Shown here: one piece after another, positions 1 to 6,028 of the stretch
Layout of the letters: each line of letters opens with the position of its first letter
Position numbering within the stretch: position 1 is the stretch's first letter
DNA from: Arthrobacter sp.
GTDB taxonomy: Bacteria; Actinomycetota; Actinomycetes; Actinomycetales; Micrococcaceae
DNA length: 9,707 bases
Direction of reading: 5' to 3'
Assembly (NCBI GenBank): GCA_030146405.1
Contig: JASLBS010000091.1
Location: 1-9,707, forward strand
Translations under genes and position numbers: made by a program
The notes under the pieces: generated by a model
What the model saw: only the letters and a program-made list of their open reading frames with translations
Database searches by the model: none
Told to the model about the DNA's origin: nothing

Positions 1-195
1 GTGGCCGCGGAACTCCAGGGTATCGGTGACCGGCTGGAGCCGTTGCCCGACCGCGTGCTCATCTACGCCCACGACGGCGAGGCGGCCCTCGAGCAGGTGC
101 ACGCACGCGGCCTGACGCCGATCACCTCCCTCGTGCGGCGCTCGTCCCTCGAGGACGTCTTCCTGCGACTGACGGGGAGGAGCCTCGTTGACTGA
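1..195 (+). CDS. ABC exporter ATP-binding protein, C-terminal fragment (5' end outside window)
   Basis: The reading frame is open from base 1, so the gene begins upstream of the window; only about the last 64 residues are visible and the GTG at base 1 need not be the start. The tail SLEDVFLRLTGRSLVD is the typical end of DrrA/CcmA-type ATPases of ABC-2 exporters, where it follows the nucleotide-binding domain. The Walker A, signature and Walker B motifs lie outside the window and cannot be checked. The gene overlaps the start of the next permease by 8 bases, so the subunits are probably translationally coupled. Role by family: ATP hydrolysis at the cytoplasmic face to drive export through the two membrane subunits that follow. 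The substrate cannot be told from sequence. Confidence 0.85.
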   Translation: MAAELQGIGDRLEPLPDRVLIYAHDGEAALEQVHARGLTPITSLVRRSSLEDVFLRLTGRSLVD

Positions 196-1066
196 TTCGA
201 ACGCCGCGCCCTCCGTGCACCGGGTCGCGGACCCTGCACCCCCGCAGCTCCTGGCCCACGCGCCGCAGGTGTCCGCGGCACGCGCCCGGAAGTTCGGCTC
301 CTGGTACTACGCGGAGCATGTCCTCCGGGCCATGCGGAGCTACCGCTGGACGCTGCTCGCGTCCAGTGTCGGCACACCGGTGATGTACCTCTTCGCCATG
401 GGCGTCGGACTGGCCACGCTCGTGGACCAGAACTCCGCGGACGCCTTCGGAGGAGTCAGCTACCTGGTGTTCATCGCGCCGGCCCTGCTCGCCTCGGCCG
501 CCATCATGACGGCCGCCACCGAGTTCACCTATCCCGTGATGGACGGGTTCAAGTGGCGCCGGGTGTACTACGGTCCGCACGCCTCGCCCCTGGCCACGGG
601 CCAGATCGTCAACGGGCACATCATCGCGATCGCCATCCGGCTCGTGGTCACCACCACCATCTACTTCCTGATCGTGGCCGCCTTCGGGGCCTCGCCGTCC
701 GCCGCCGGCGTGGTGGCCATCCCGGTGGCCGTGCTGACCGGGCTCGCCTTCGGCCTCCCGCTGCTGGCCTTCGCCGCCGGCCTCGAGGAGGACAAGGGGC
801 AGTTCGCGCTCGTGATGCGATTCGTCGTGATGCCCATGTTCCTGTTCTCGGGAACGTTCTTCCCGCTGGACACCCTTCCGGTGTTCCTGCGCTGGATCGG
901 ATGGATCTCGCCGCTGTGGCACGGCGCCGAGCTCGGACGCGCCCTGACCTACGGGTACCCGGTGGCGGGCTGGCTCACCGTGGTGCACGTGCTCTTCCTG
1001 GTGGCCCTGGCCGTACTCGGGTGGCGGCTGGCACGTGGCGTGTTCGCACGGAGGCTCGGCAAATGA
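188..1066 (+). CDS. ABC-2 type exporter permease, first membrane subunit
   Basis: This 292-residue integral membrane protein of the ABC-2 family (DrrB/NodJ-like) is the likely transmembrane partner of the preceding ATPase. I see a short cytoplasmic N-terminus, then about six hydrophobic segments near residues 54-79, 93-114, 137-160, 167-193, 212-236 and 256-276. The stretch MPMFLFSGTFFPL followed by ISPLWHGAELGR is characteristic of the family's last third. The start is TTG, chosen because GGAGGAG at 176-182 sits 5 bases upstream; it overlaps the ATPase stop. The gene ends in an ATGA overlap with the second permease. The 19-base stretch at 833-851 recurs exactly in the next gene, marking the two as paralogues. 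Substrate unknown; drug, lipid or polysaccharide export are all possible. Confidence 0.9.
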   Translation: MTDSNAAPSVHRVADPAPPQLLAHAPQVSAARARKFGSWYYAEHVLRAMRSYRWTLLASSVGTPVMYLFAMGVGLATLVDQNSADAFGGVSYLVFIAPALLASAAIMTAATEFTYPVMDGFKWRRVYYGPHASPLATGQIVNGHIIAIAIRLVVTTTIYFLIVAAFGASPSAAGVVAIPVAVLTGLAFGLPLLAFAAGLEEDKGQFALVMRFVVMPMFLFSGTFFPLDTLPVFLRWIGWISPLWHGAELGRALTYGYPVAGWLTVVHVLFLVALAVLGWRLARGVFARRLGK

Positions 1067-1899
1067 GCAGCCGGACGATCACCGCACAGGACTACGCGCT
1101 CGAGGGATCGAAGCGACCGCTCGCCGCACTGTACTCGCGCAACGCCAGGGCCGTGATCGCGCGCGGGCTCCTCGCCACACGCAGCAGCAACTGGGCCATC
1201 ATGGTGTCCGGCTTCTTCGAACCCGTGCTCTACCTGCTGTCGATGGGGGTGGGCCTCGGCGCCCTGGTAGGCACCGTGGCAGGGCCCGACGGCGGCGAGA
1301 TCAGCTATGCGGCGTACATCGCGCCGGCGCTCCTCGCGGTCTCGGCCATGAACGGCGCGGTGTACGACAGCACGTGGAACGTCTTCTTCAAGATGAACTT
1401 CGCGAAGCTCTACCAGGGGATGCTCTACACGTCACTCGGCCCGCTCGACGTCGCGATCGGGGAGATCTTCCTCGCCCTCCTGCGCGGAGCCATCTACGCC
1501 ACCGGATTCACGGCCGTCATGGCGATGATGGGACTCATCACCACGCCGGTGGCGCTCCTCGTCATTCCCGCAGCCGTGGTGGTGGCCTTCGGCTTCGCGG
1601 CATTCGGCATGGGGATCACGAGCTTCATGAAGACGTTCCAGCAGATGGAGTGGATCAACTTCGTGATGCTCCCCATGTTCCTGTTCTCGGCCACGTTCTA
1701 CCCGCTCAGCGTGTACCCGCAGGGAATCCAGTGGTTCATCCAGGCACTGCCGCTGTGGCACGGGGTGGAACTGCTGCGCCAGATCAGCGTGGCGTCCTTC
1801 AGCGCCGCCACCCTGATCCACCTCGGCTACTTCCTGGTGATGATCGTGGTGGGCATGCTGCTGACCACCGTCCGGCTGAGGAAGCTGTTCCTCAAGTAG
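1063..1899 (+). CDS. ABC-2 type exporter permease, second membrane subunit
   Basis: This 278-residue ABC-2 membrane protein is paralogous to the preceding subunit. The ATG at 1063 overlaps the upstream TGA as ATGA and is served by GGAGG at 1050-1054, 8 bases away; a longer open frame reaching back to 553 runs through the first permease and is not needed. The protein has about six hydrophobic segments and repeats the family signature LPMFLFSATFYPL then LPLWHGVELLRQ. Two different membrane subunits with one ATPase suggest a heterodimeric channel rather than the homodimer usual for single-permease systems; this is inference from gene order. The gene ends 47 bp before the convergent sortase gene. 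I see no clear hairpin terminator in that gap. Confidence 0.9.
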   Translation: MSSRTITAQDYALEGSKRPLAALYSRNARAVIARGLLATRSSNWAIMVSGFFEPVLYLLSMGVGLGALVGTVAGPDGGEISYAAYIAPALLAVSAMNGAVYDSTWNVFFKMNFAKLYQGMLYTSLGPLDVAIGEIFLALLRGAIYATGFTAVMAMMGLITTPVALLVIPAAVVVAFGFAAFGMGITSFMKTFQQMEWINFVMLPMFLFSATFYPLSVYPQGIQWFIQALPLWHGVELLRQISVASFSAATLIHLGYFLVMIVVGMLLTTVRLRKLFLK

Positions 1900-1937
1900 G
1901 CATCGGTCGGGAAAGACAGGCATCGGTCGCGAACGGG
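1898..1937. repeat. Two 20-base imperfect tandem repeats in the convergent gap
   Basis: Units at 1898-1917 and 1918-1937 share their first 12 bases, AGGCATCGGTCG, and match at 16 of 20 positions. They begin at the last two bases of the permease stop codon and fill most of the gap before the sortase stop. No function is evident; a small local duplication is the simplest reading. Confidence 0.6.
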
Positions 1938-1946
1938 ACTTCCGCG

Positions 1947-2642
1947 TCACACCACCAGGGCCGCGTACACCACGTAGTTGCCGTCGAACTCGCCGGTGTC
2001 CGGGTTGTAGCCGTCGCACGTGATGAGCCGGAGTTCGGAACCGGAGGTGTTGCCGTACACCTCGACGGTGGGGAAATCGTTCTTCTCGTAGGCCTCGCCC
2101 CGCTGGAACTCGAAGACGGCCGTACTACCGTCCCCCCTGCTGACCTCGATGCGGTCACCGGGACCGAGGCTCCGCAGGCGCGCGAACACGCCGTCCCCGC
2201 CGTCGGTGGCGTTCACGTGTCCGAGCATCACGGAGGGCCCGCGCTCACCGGGAGTGGGTGACTGGTTGTACCAGCTGGCCGGGGATCCCGGCTCGCCCGG
2301 TGGTACCTCGAGGCTGCGGTTCTCGCGGAGGCCGAGGCTGAGCAGGTCCGTGCGGACCTCGATCGAGGGGATGCTGAGCGTCACCGGCTCGGAGGCGGAG
2401 AGCACCTCGGGTGCGGCCGGGGCTTCAGGTGCGGCAGCGGGTGCAGAGGGCGGCGGGGTCGTGGCAGGCGAGGTTGTGGGGGGCACCTCCGAGGGGCTCG
2501 CGCTGGTCGACGTCGTTGCACCGGCGGAGGTCCCTGCGGTATTCGCCGGGGAATCGGTGGAACCGCACCCCCCGAGGAGAATGAGGGCAGCCACCGCCGG
2601 GGCGATGAAACCCCGGCGGTGGCTGTTGTCTCTACTGATCAT
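1947..2642 (-). CDS. Class F-type sortase domain protein with lipoprotein signal
   Basis: This 231-residue protein resembles actinobacterial class F/E sortases, cysteine transpeptidases that cleave C-terminal sorting signals outside the membrane. Residues 1-26 form a signal peptide with basic residues, a hydrophobic core and a lipobox LGGC (C26). Residues 28-80 are a Thr/Ser/Pro/Ala-rich linker. The sortase fold runs from about 86 to the end, with the catalytic His in LGHVN (H142) and the catalytic Cys in LRLITC (C209). The Arg expected some 12-14 residues after the Cys is absent: the tail reads TGEFDGNYVVYA and has no Arg at all. The ATG is the only plausible start (an in-frame TGA lies 12 bases upstream), but no clear SD precedes it. 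It lies 15 bp after the CHRD gene, its likely substrate. Family confident; catalytic competence uncertain. Confidence 0.85.
   Translation of the reverse strand: MISRDNSHRRGFIAPAVAALILLGGCGSTDSPANTAGTSAGATTSTSASPSEVPPTTSPATTPPPSAPAAAPEAPAAPEVLSASEPVTLSIPSIEVRTDLLSLGLRENRSLEVPPGEPGSPASWYNQSPTPGERGPSVMLGHVNATDGGDGVFARLRSLGPGDRIEVSRGDGSTAVFEFQRGEAYEKNDFPTVEVYGNTSGSELRLITCDGYNPDTGEFDGNYVVYAALVV
2588..2625 (-). promoter_or_regulatory. Perfect 15-bp hairpin inside the start region of the sortase gene
   Basis: CAGCCACCGCCGGGG at 2588-2602 and CCCCGGCGGTGGCTG at 2611-2625 are exact reverse complements around an 8-base loop. In the sortase mRNA the structure covers about nucleotides +18 to +55, within reach of an initiating ribosome. 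No U-run follows on either strand, so it does not look like a terminator. It may lower sortase translation relative to its upstream partner, or it may only reflect GC-rich codons; the function is inference. Confidence 0.5.
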
Positions 2643-2657
2643 CGGAACCGATCAGTA

Positions 2658-3437
2658 TTATGCGTTGTTCGCTGCGTTACGACGAACCACGAAGGCGCCA
2701 CCGGCTGCTGCGGCGAGGACGAGGCCGCCACCGAGCGCGATCATGCCTGCGGTGTTGTTGCCGGTCTGCTGGGCGATGCCGGTGTCGGCTCCGCCTTCAG
2801 GCGTAGTACCCATCTGGGTGGCTACGAGGGTGCCACACAGTGCCGGCGAGGTGGCACCGAGGGGGAGCTCGGGGTCCAGATCGCTGGGGGACGCGAAGAC
2901 GTCCTCGGAGACACCTGCGGTGGCGGGGTCGAGGCCGTGCACGACGACGACGGCGGTGCCGGCCTCGAGGGCTGCCTGGGTGGCATCGTCGAGGGTGATC
3001 GTGCGGTCGATGGAGTAGGTTCCGCCCTGTCCGCCGAGCTCGAGGTTCAGGCCCTCGGCCGGGGTGGTGGCCCCGGAGGTGGTCAGCGTGCTCAGGATGT
3101 CACCGTAGCGGCCTGCACCCTCGGTGACGCTGACGATGCCGTCACCGTCGGCGTCATCTGCCGGCGTGGGGCAGACACCCTCGGCGCCACCGTGGATGTG
3201 CTGGACGTGCGGGTACGGACCGTCCATGAAGGTTTCTGCGAGACCTGAGACCTGCAGCTTCACGGCCGCCTGGTCGCCGGTGACGTCCACGGTGATCGTG
3301 CCGGTGCCGGTGGTGCCGTTCAGCTGGCCGAGGGTGGACGAGTAGTTACCGTCAGCAGCCATCGCGGGGGAGCCGGCGAGGGCGATAGCGCCGAAGGCGA
3401 GGGTAGGGACTGCGAGGAGACGCATCTTCTTGTTCAT
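2658..3437 (-). CDS. Secreted CHRD-domain protein with C-terminal cell-surface anchor
   Basis: This 259-residue exported protein has a signal peptide at residues 1-27 (basic MNKKMR, hydrophobic core, AMA cleavage site before ADG). The CHRD-type beta domain spans about 30-205, with HVQHIHG (H77, H80, H82), GRYGDILSTLTTSG and VVVVHGLD; C89 and C201 could form a disulfide. Residues 95-106, DADGDGIVSVTE, match an EF-hand calcium loop. The tail has a sorting-type layout: TG-containing motifs (GADTG 216-220, AQQTG 222-226), a hydrophobic segment about 230-251, then RRN. The start at 3437 is chosen because GGAGGA (3445-3450) lies 7 bases upstream; a 19-residue extension to 3494 is possible but lacks this support. 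The sortase gene follows after 15 bp, suggesting enzyme and substrate. Biological role unknown; the CHRD family is poorly characterised in bacteria. Confidence 0.8.
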   Translation of the reverse strand: MNKKMRLLAVPTLAFGAIALAGSPAMAADGNYSSTLGQLNGTTGTGTITVDVTGDQAAVKLQVSGLAETFMDGPYPHVQHIHGGAEGVCPTPADDADGDGIVSVTEGAGRYGDILSTLTTSGATTPAEGLNLELGGQGGTYSIDRTITLDDATQAALEAGTAVVVVHGLDPATAGVSEDVFASPSDLDPELPLGATSPALCGTLVATQMGTTPEGGADTGIAQQTGNNTAGMIALGGGLVLAAAAGGAFVVRRNAANNA

Positions 3438-3658
3438 CGGGAAATCCTCCATGTGTGCGAATGAAGTGCGCCGTGGGGCGCACCTGGAGGTCATTCGGGG
3501 TGATACCCGTCACGGATTGGTCCGGATGGGAGTTTTCTTCCAGCAGTCTGACAGTTCGCCCGCGGTGGAAGGAAGGGGGTACGCCCCTTGCCATGCGCGA
3601 CAATGGAGGAATGCAGTCAGTCGGGAGTAACGGACGGCCCGCGGGCCGAGGTGTAAGC
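3438..3658. promoter_or_regulatory. Divergent intergenic region between the CHRD gene and the small membrane-protein gene
   Basis: These 221 bases must hold the promoters for both directions. I see the CHRD SD (TCCTCC on plus, 3445-3450), an inverted repeat AAGGGG/CCCCTT at 3573-3589 with a 5-base loop, a GACAAT hexamer at 3599-3604 that could be a plus-strand -10, and a perfect 14-base palindrome CGGCCCGCGGGCCG at 3635-3648 next to the downstream SD. No convincing -35 element is visible on either strand, so promoter positions are uncertain. Confidence 0.45.
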
Positions 3659-4093
3659 ATGCGCATGGGCAGTGCCGGAATGGCGATCATGCTCGTCGTG
3701 TTCCTGGTGGCCGTGGTCTTCGCGGCCAACCAGAACGACGTCATCGGGTGGCTGGTGGTCATCATCTCCCTGGGGTGGCTCCTCGTCTTCAGCTTCGTGG
3801 TGTTCAGTCTCCGTTCGGCCGCGCGGAAGGCCGCCGCCCGGCTCCAGGGGCACGGCACCGACGGTGCGTCGCCCAAGGGTGCTCCGGCTGCCGCGGACCG
3901 TGCGCGGGATCTCAAGCTGGATCACAGTTTCAAGATCGTGCAGGTGCAGGTGGGTGTGGTCCGTGAGTACCTCGGCAAGGACGAGGGCATGGTGGAACGC
4001 GCACTCGAGACCATCGAGATCACCTCGCACAACGCCCGCTCCATGATGAAGGGCGCCTCGGAAGGGCCCGTCGAGGGCACGGTGGTGGACTGA
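3659..4093 (+). CDS. Small two-helix membrane protein of unknown function
   Basis: I do not recognise a named family. From the ATG at 3659 the product is 144 residues: two hydrophobic segments at about 7-23 and 28-49 separated by AANQND, then a basic stretch RSAARKAAAR, a Gly/Ala/Pro-rich spacer to about residue 82, and a soluble C-terminal segment (LDHSFKIVQVQVGVVREYLGK, then ERALETIEITSHNARSMM) that looks helical. This start has GAGGTG at 3648-3653 with 5-base spacing. An ATG at 3611 would add 16 residues; it sits directly after GGAGGA, too close for a normal SD, but follows a -10-like GACAAT by 6 bases and could be leaderless. The next gene, xthA, starts 48 bases downstream on the same strand. 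The layout resembles small envelope-helper proteins, but no function can be assigned. Confidence 0.7.
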   Translation: MRMGSAGMAIMLVVFLVAVVFAANQNDVIGWLVVIISLGWLLVFSFVVFSLRSAARKAAARLQGHGTDGASPKGAPAAADRARDLKLDHSFKIVQVQVGVVREYLGKDEGMVERALETIEITSHNARSMMKGASEGPVEGTVVD

Positions 4094-4128
4094 CCGCGGC
4101 ACCGGATCCCACCCGACCGGCTCACAGG

Positions 4129-4134
4129 TAAGGT
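4129..4134 (+). promoter_or_regulatory. Possible -10 element for leaderless xthA transcription
   Basis: TAAGGT fits the actinobacterial -10 pattern TAnnnT and lies exactly 7 bases before the preferred GTG start at 4142, the spacing typical of leaderless transcripts. No good -35 is visible. The overlapping AGGTGG (4131-4136) can equally be read as an SD, 5 bases from the same GTG. Confidence 0.35.
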
Positions 4135-4141
4135 GGATCGA

Positions 4142-4966
4142 GTGAGTCAGGCAACCAACTCTTCGCAGCTCCCGCTCCGCATCGCCTCCGTGAACGTCAA
4201 CGGGGTACGCGCCGCCTACCGGCGGGGCATGCAGGAATGGCTGGACGGCCGGGACGTGGACGTCCTCTGCCTCCAGGAGGTCAGGGCGCCCGACGTCGAG
4301 CTCCGGAAGCTGCTCGGGGACGGCTGGCACATCGTCCACACCGAGGCCGAGGCCAAGGGCCGCGCGGGAGTGGCCATCGCCTCCCGCACCGCACCGACCG
4401 CCACGCGGACCACGATCGGTGACGCCTACTTCGACACGTCGGGCCGCTGGGTCGAGATGGATCTCCCGGTCAACGGGTCCTCCGTGACGGTCGTCAGCGC
4501 CTACGTCCACTCGGGTGAGGTCGGTACCCAGAAGCAGGACGACAAGTACCGGTTCCTCGATGCCATGACCACGCGCCTGCCGCAGTTGCGGGACGGCGCC
4601 GACCACGCCGTCGTCGTGGGTGACCTCAATGTGGGTCACACGCAACTGGACATCAGGAACTGGAAGGGGAACCTCAGGAAGGCCGGTTTCCTCGAGGAGG
4701 AACGCGCGTACTTCGACCGGTTCTTCTCCGACGACTGCGGCTTCTCCGACGTGGCCCGCCTCCTCGCGGGCGACGTGGACGGACCCTATACCTGGTGGTC
4801 CTGGCGCGGTAAGGCCTTCGACAACGACACCGGGTGGCGCATCGACTACCAGCTGGCCACACAGGCCCTCGCTGACAGCGCTTCCGCCGCAACGGTGGAC
4901 AGGGCGCCGAGCTGGGACACGAGGTTCTCCGACCATGCCCCGCTCGTCGTCGACTATCAGATCTAG
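4142..4966 (+). CDS. xthA: Exodeoxyribonuclease III (AP endonuclease, EEP family)
   Basis: This 274-residue, magnesium-dependent DNA repair enzyme is expected to cut abasic sites and remove 3' blocking groups in base excision repair in the cytoplasm. The EEP-fold active-site residues are all in place: Asn in ASVNVNG (N18), Glu in LQEVRAPD (E46), Tyr in SAYVHSG (Y121), Asp and Asn in VVGDLNVGHTQLDI (D161, N163), Asp in GWRIDY (D235), and the SDHAPL pair (D264, H265). Length matches the family. I prefer GTG at 4142 because AGGTGG is 5 bases upstream; GTG at 4133 in the same frame would add three residues (start then MDRV). trpS follows after 15 bases and may be co-transcribed. Confidence 0.95.
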   Translation: MSQATNSSQLPLRIASVNVNGVRAAYRRGMQEWLDGRDVDVLCLQEVRAPDVELRKLLGDGWHIVHTEAEAKGRAGVAIASRTAPTATRTTIGDAYFDTSGRWVEMDLPVNGSSVTVVSAYVHSGEVGTQKQDDKYRFLDAMTTRLPQLRDGADHAVVVGDLNVGHTQLDIRNWKGNLRKAGFLEEERAYFDRFFSDDCGFSDVARLLAGDVDGPYTWWSWRGKAFDNDTGWRIDYQLATQALADSASAATVDRAPSWDTRFSDHAPLVVDYQI

Positions 4967-4981
4967 AGTGCAGGACAGCCA

Positions 4982-6025
4982 ATGACACTTCCTTCCAGCG
5001 GGACGGACGCAGGCCGACGCCAGCGGATCCTGTCCGGTATGCAGCCCTCGGCGGGTTCGCTCCACCTCGGCAACTACCTCGGAGCGCTCGTGCACTGGGT
5101 GCGTCTCCAGGAGACGTACGACGCCGTCTTCTTCATCCCGGACCTGCACGCCATCACCGTCGCCCAGGACCCGCAGGAACTCGCGCACCGCACCAGGCTC
5201 ACCGCCGCGCAGTACATTGCAGGTGGTGTCGATCCTGACCGGGCAACGCTGTTCGTGCAGTCCCACGTACCGGAGCACGCTCAGCTGGCCTGGGTCCTCA
5301 ACTGCTTCACGGGATTCGGCGAGGCCTCCCGCATGACCCAGTTCAAGGACAAGGCCACCAAGCAGGGCACCGACACCGCGAGCGTGGGGTTGTTCACCTA
5401 CCCGGTCCTCCAGGCCGCCGACATCCTCCTGTACCAACCCGACGGCGTGCCTGTGGGGGAGGACCAGCGGCAGCACGTGGAGCTCAGCCGTGATCTGGCC
5501 CAGCGCTTCAACACCCGCTTCGGTGACACGTTCACCGTTCCGCAGCCCTTCATCCAGAAGGAGTCCGCCAAGATCTACGATCTGCAGAACCCGACGGCGA
5601 AGATGTCCAAGTCCGCGACGTCACCGGCCGGACTGATCAACCTCCTCGACGATCCCAAGGTCACCGCGAAGCGCATCAGATCTGCCGTGACGGACGCCGG
5701 GACGGAGATCCGCTTCGACACCGCGGAGAAGCCGGGGATCTCCAATCTGCTGGCCATCTACTCCGCGCTGTCCGGCAAGGGCGTTCCGGAGCTCGAGGCG
5801 GAGTACGAGGGCCGCATGTACGGGCATCTGAAGGTGGATCTCGCCGAGGTAGTGGTGGAAGCCCTCACTCCGGTACGGAACCGGGCGGAGGAACTGCTCG
5901 CCGACCCTGCCGAACTCGACCGGTTGCTCGCCAAGGGCGCGGCCAAGGCCCGCGAACTGGCGGCTCCCACGCTGGCCGACGTCTACGCCCGGGTCGGCTT
6001 CCTTCCCGCCACCGGAGCCGTCTGA
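4982..6025 (+). CDS. trpS: Tryptophanyl-tRNA synthetase
   Basis: This class I aminoacyl-tRNA synthetase of 347 residues charges tRNA-Trp with tryptophan using ATP. The HIGH-type motif is HLGN at 28-31 within QPSAGSLHLGNYLGA, and KMSKS is at 207-211. Between them are typical TrpRS stretches: FIPDLHAIT, the FVQSHVPEHAQLAWVLNC segment, and QAADILLYQPDGVPVGEDQRQHVELSRD. Length is normal for bacterial TrpRS. The ATG has AGGA (4972-4975) six bases upstream and lies 15 bases after xthA. The downstream 2H phosphoesterase starts 3 bases after the stop. No T-box, trp leader or other tryptophan-responsive control is evident upstream, and the small gap leaves no room for one. Confidence 0.97.
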   Translation: MTLPSSGTDAGRRQRILSGMQPSAGSLHLGNYLGALVHWVRLQETYDAVFFIPDLHAITVAQDPQELAHRTRLTAAQYIAGGVDPDRATLFVQSHVPEHAQLAWVLNCFTGFGEASRMTQFKDKATKQGTDTASVGLFTYPVLQAADILLYQPDGVPVGEDQRQHVELSRDLAQRFNTRFGDTFTVPQPFIQKESAKIYDLQNPTAKMSKSATSPAGLINLLDDPKVTAKRIRSAVTDAGTEIRFDTAEKPGISNLLAIYSALSGKGVPELEAEYEGRMYGHLKVDLAEVVVEALTPVRNRAEELLADPAELDRLLAKGAAKARELAAPTLADVYARVGFLPATGAV

Positions 6026-6028
6026 ACC

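Noticed and set aside
553..1062. N-terminal extension of the second permease back to 553
   Set aside because: It would run through the first permease in another frame and is Arg/Gly-rich; the ATG at 1063 has a good SD and an ATGA coupling.
2635..2655. Inverted repeat CTGATC...GATCAG around the sortase ATG as an operator
   Set aside because: Arms are only 5-6 bases and overlap alternative pairings; a chance occurrence near GATC-rich sequence is as likely.
3438..3494. Longer start for the CHRD protein at 3494
   Set aside because: It would put 19 residues before a good signal peptide, while the ATG at 3437 has an SD at ideal distance.
3617..5476. 619-codon open frame on the minus strand opposite the small membrane protein, xthA and trpS
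   Set aside because: It lies antisense to genes with clear active-site motifs, has the Val/Gly/Arg/His-rich composition of a GC-driven shadow frame, and shows no domain.
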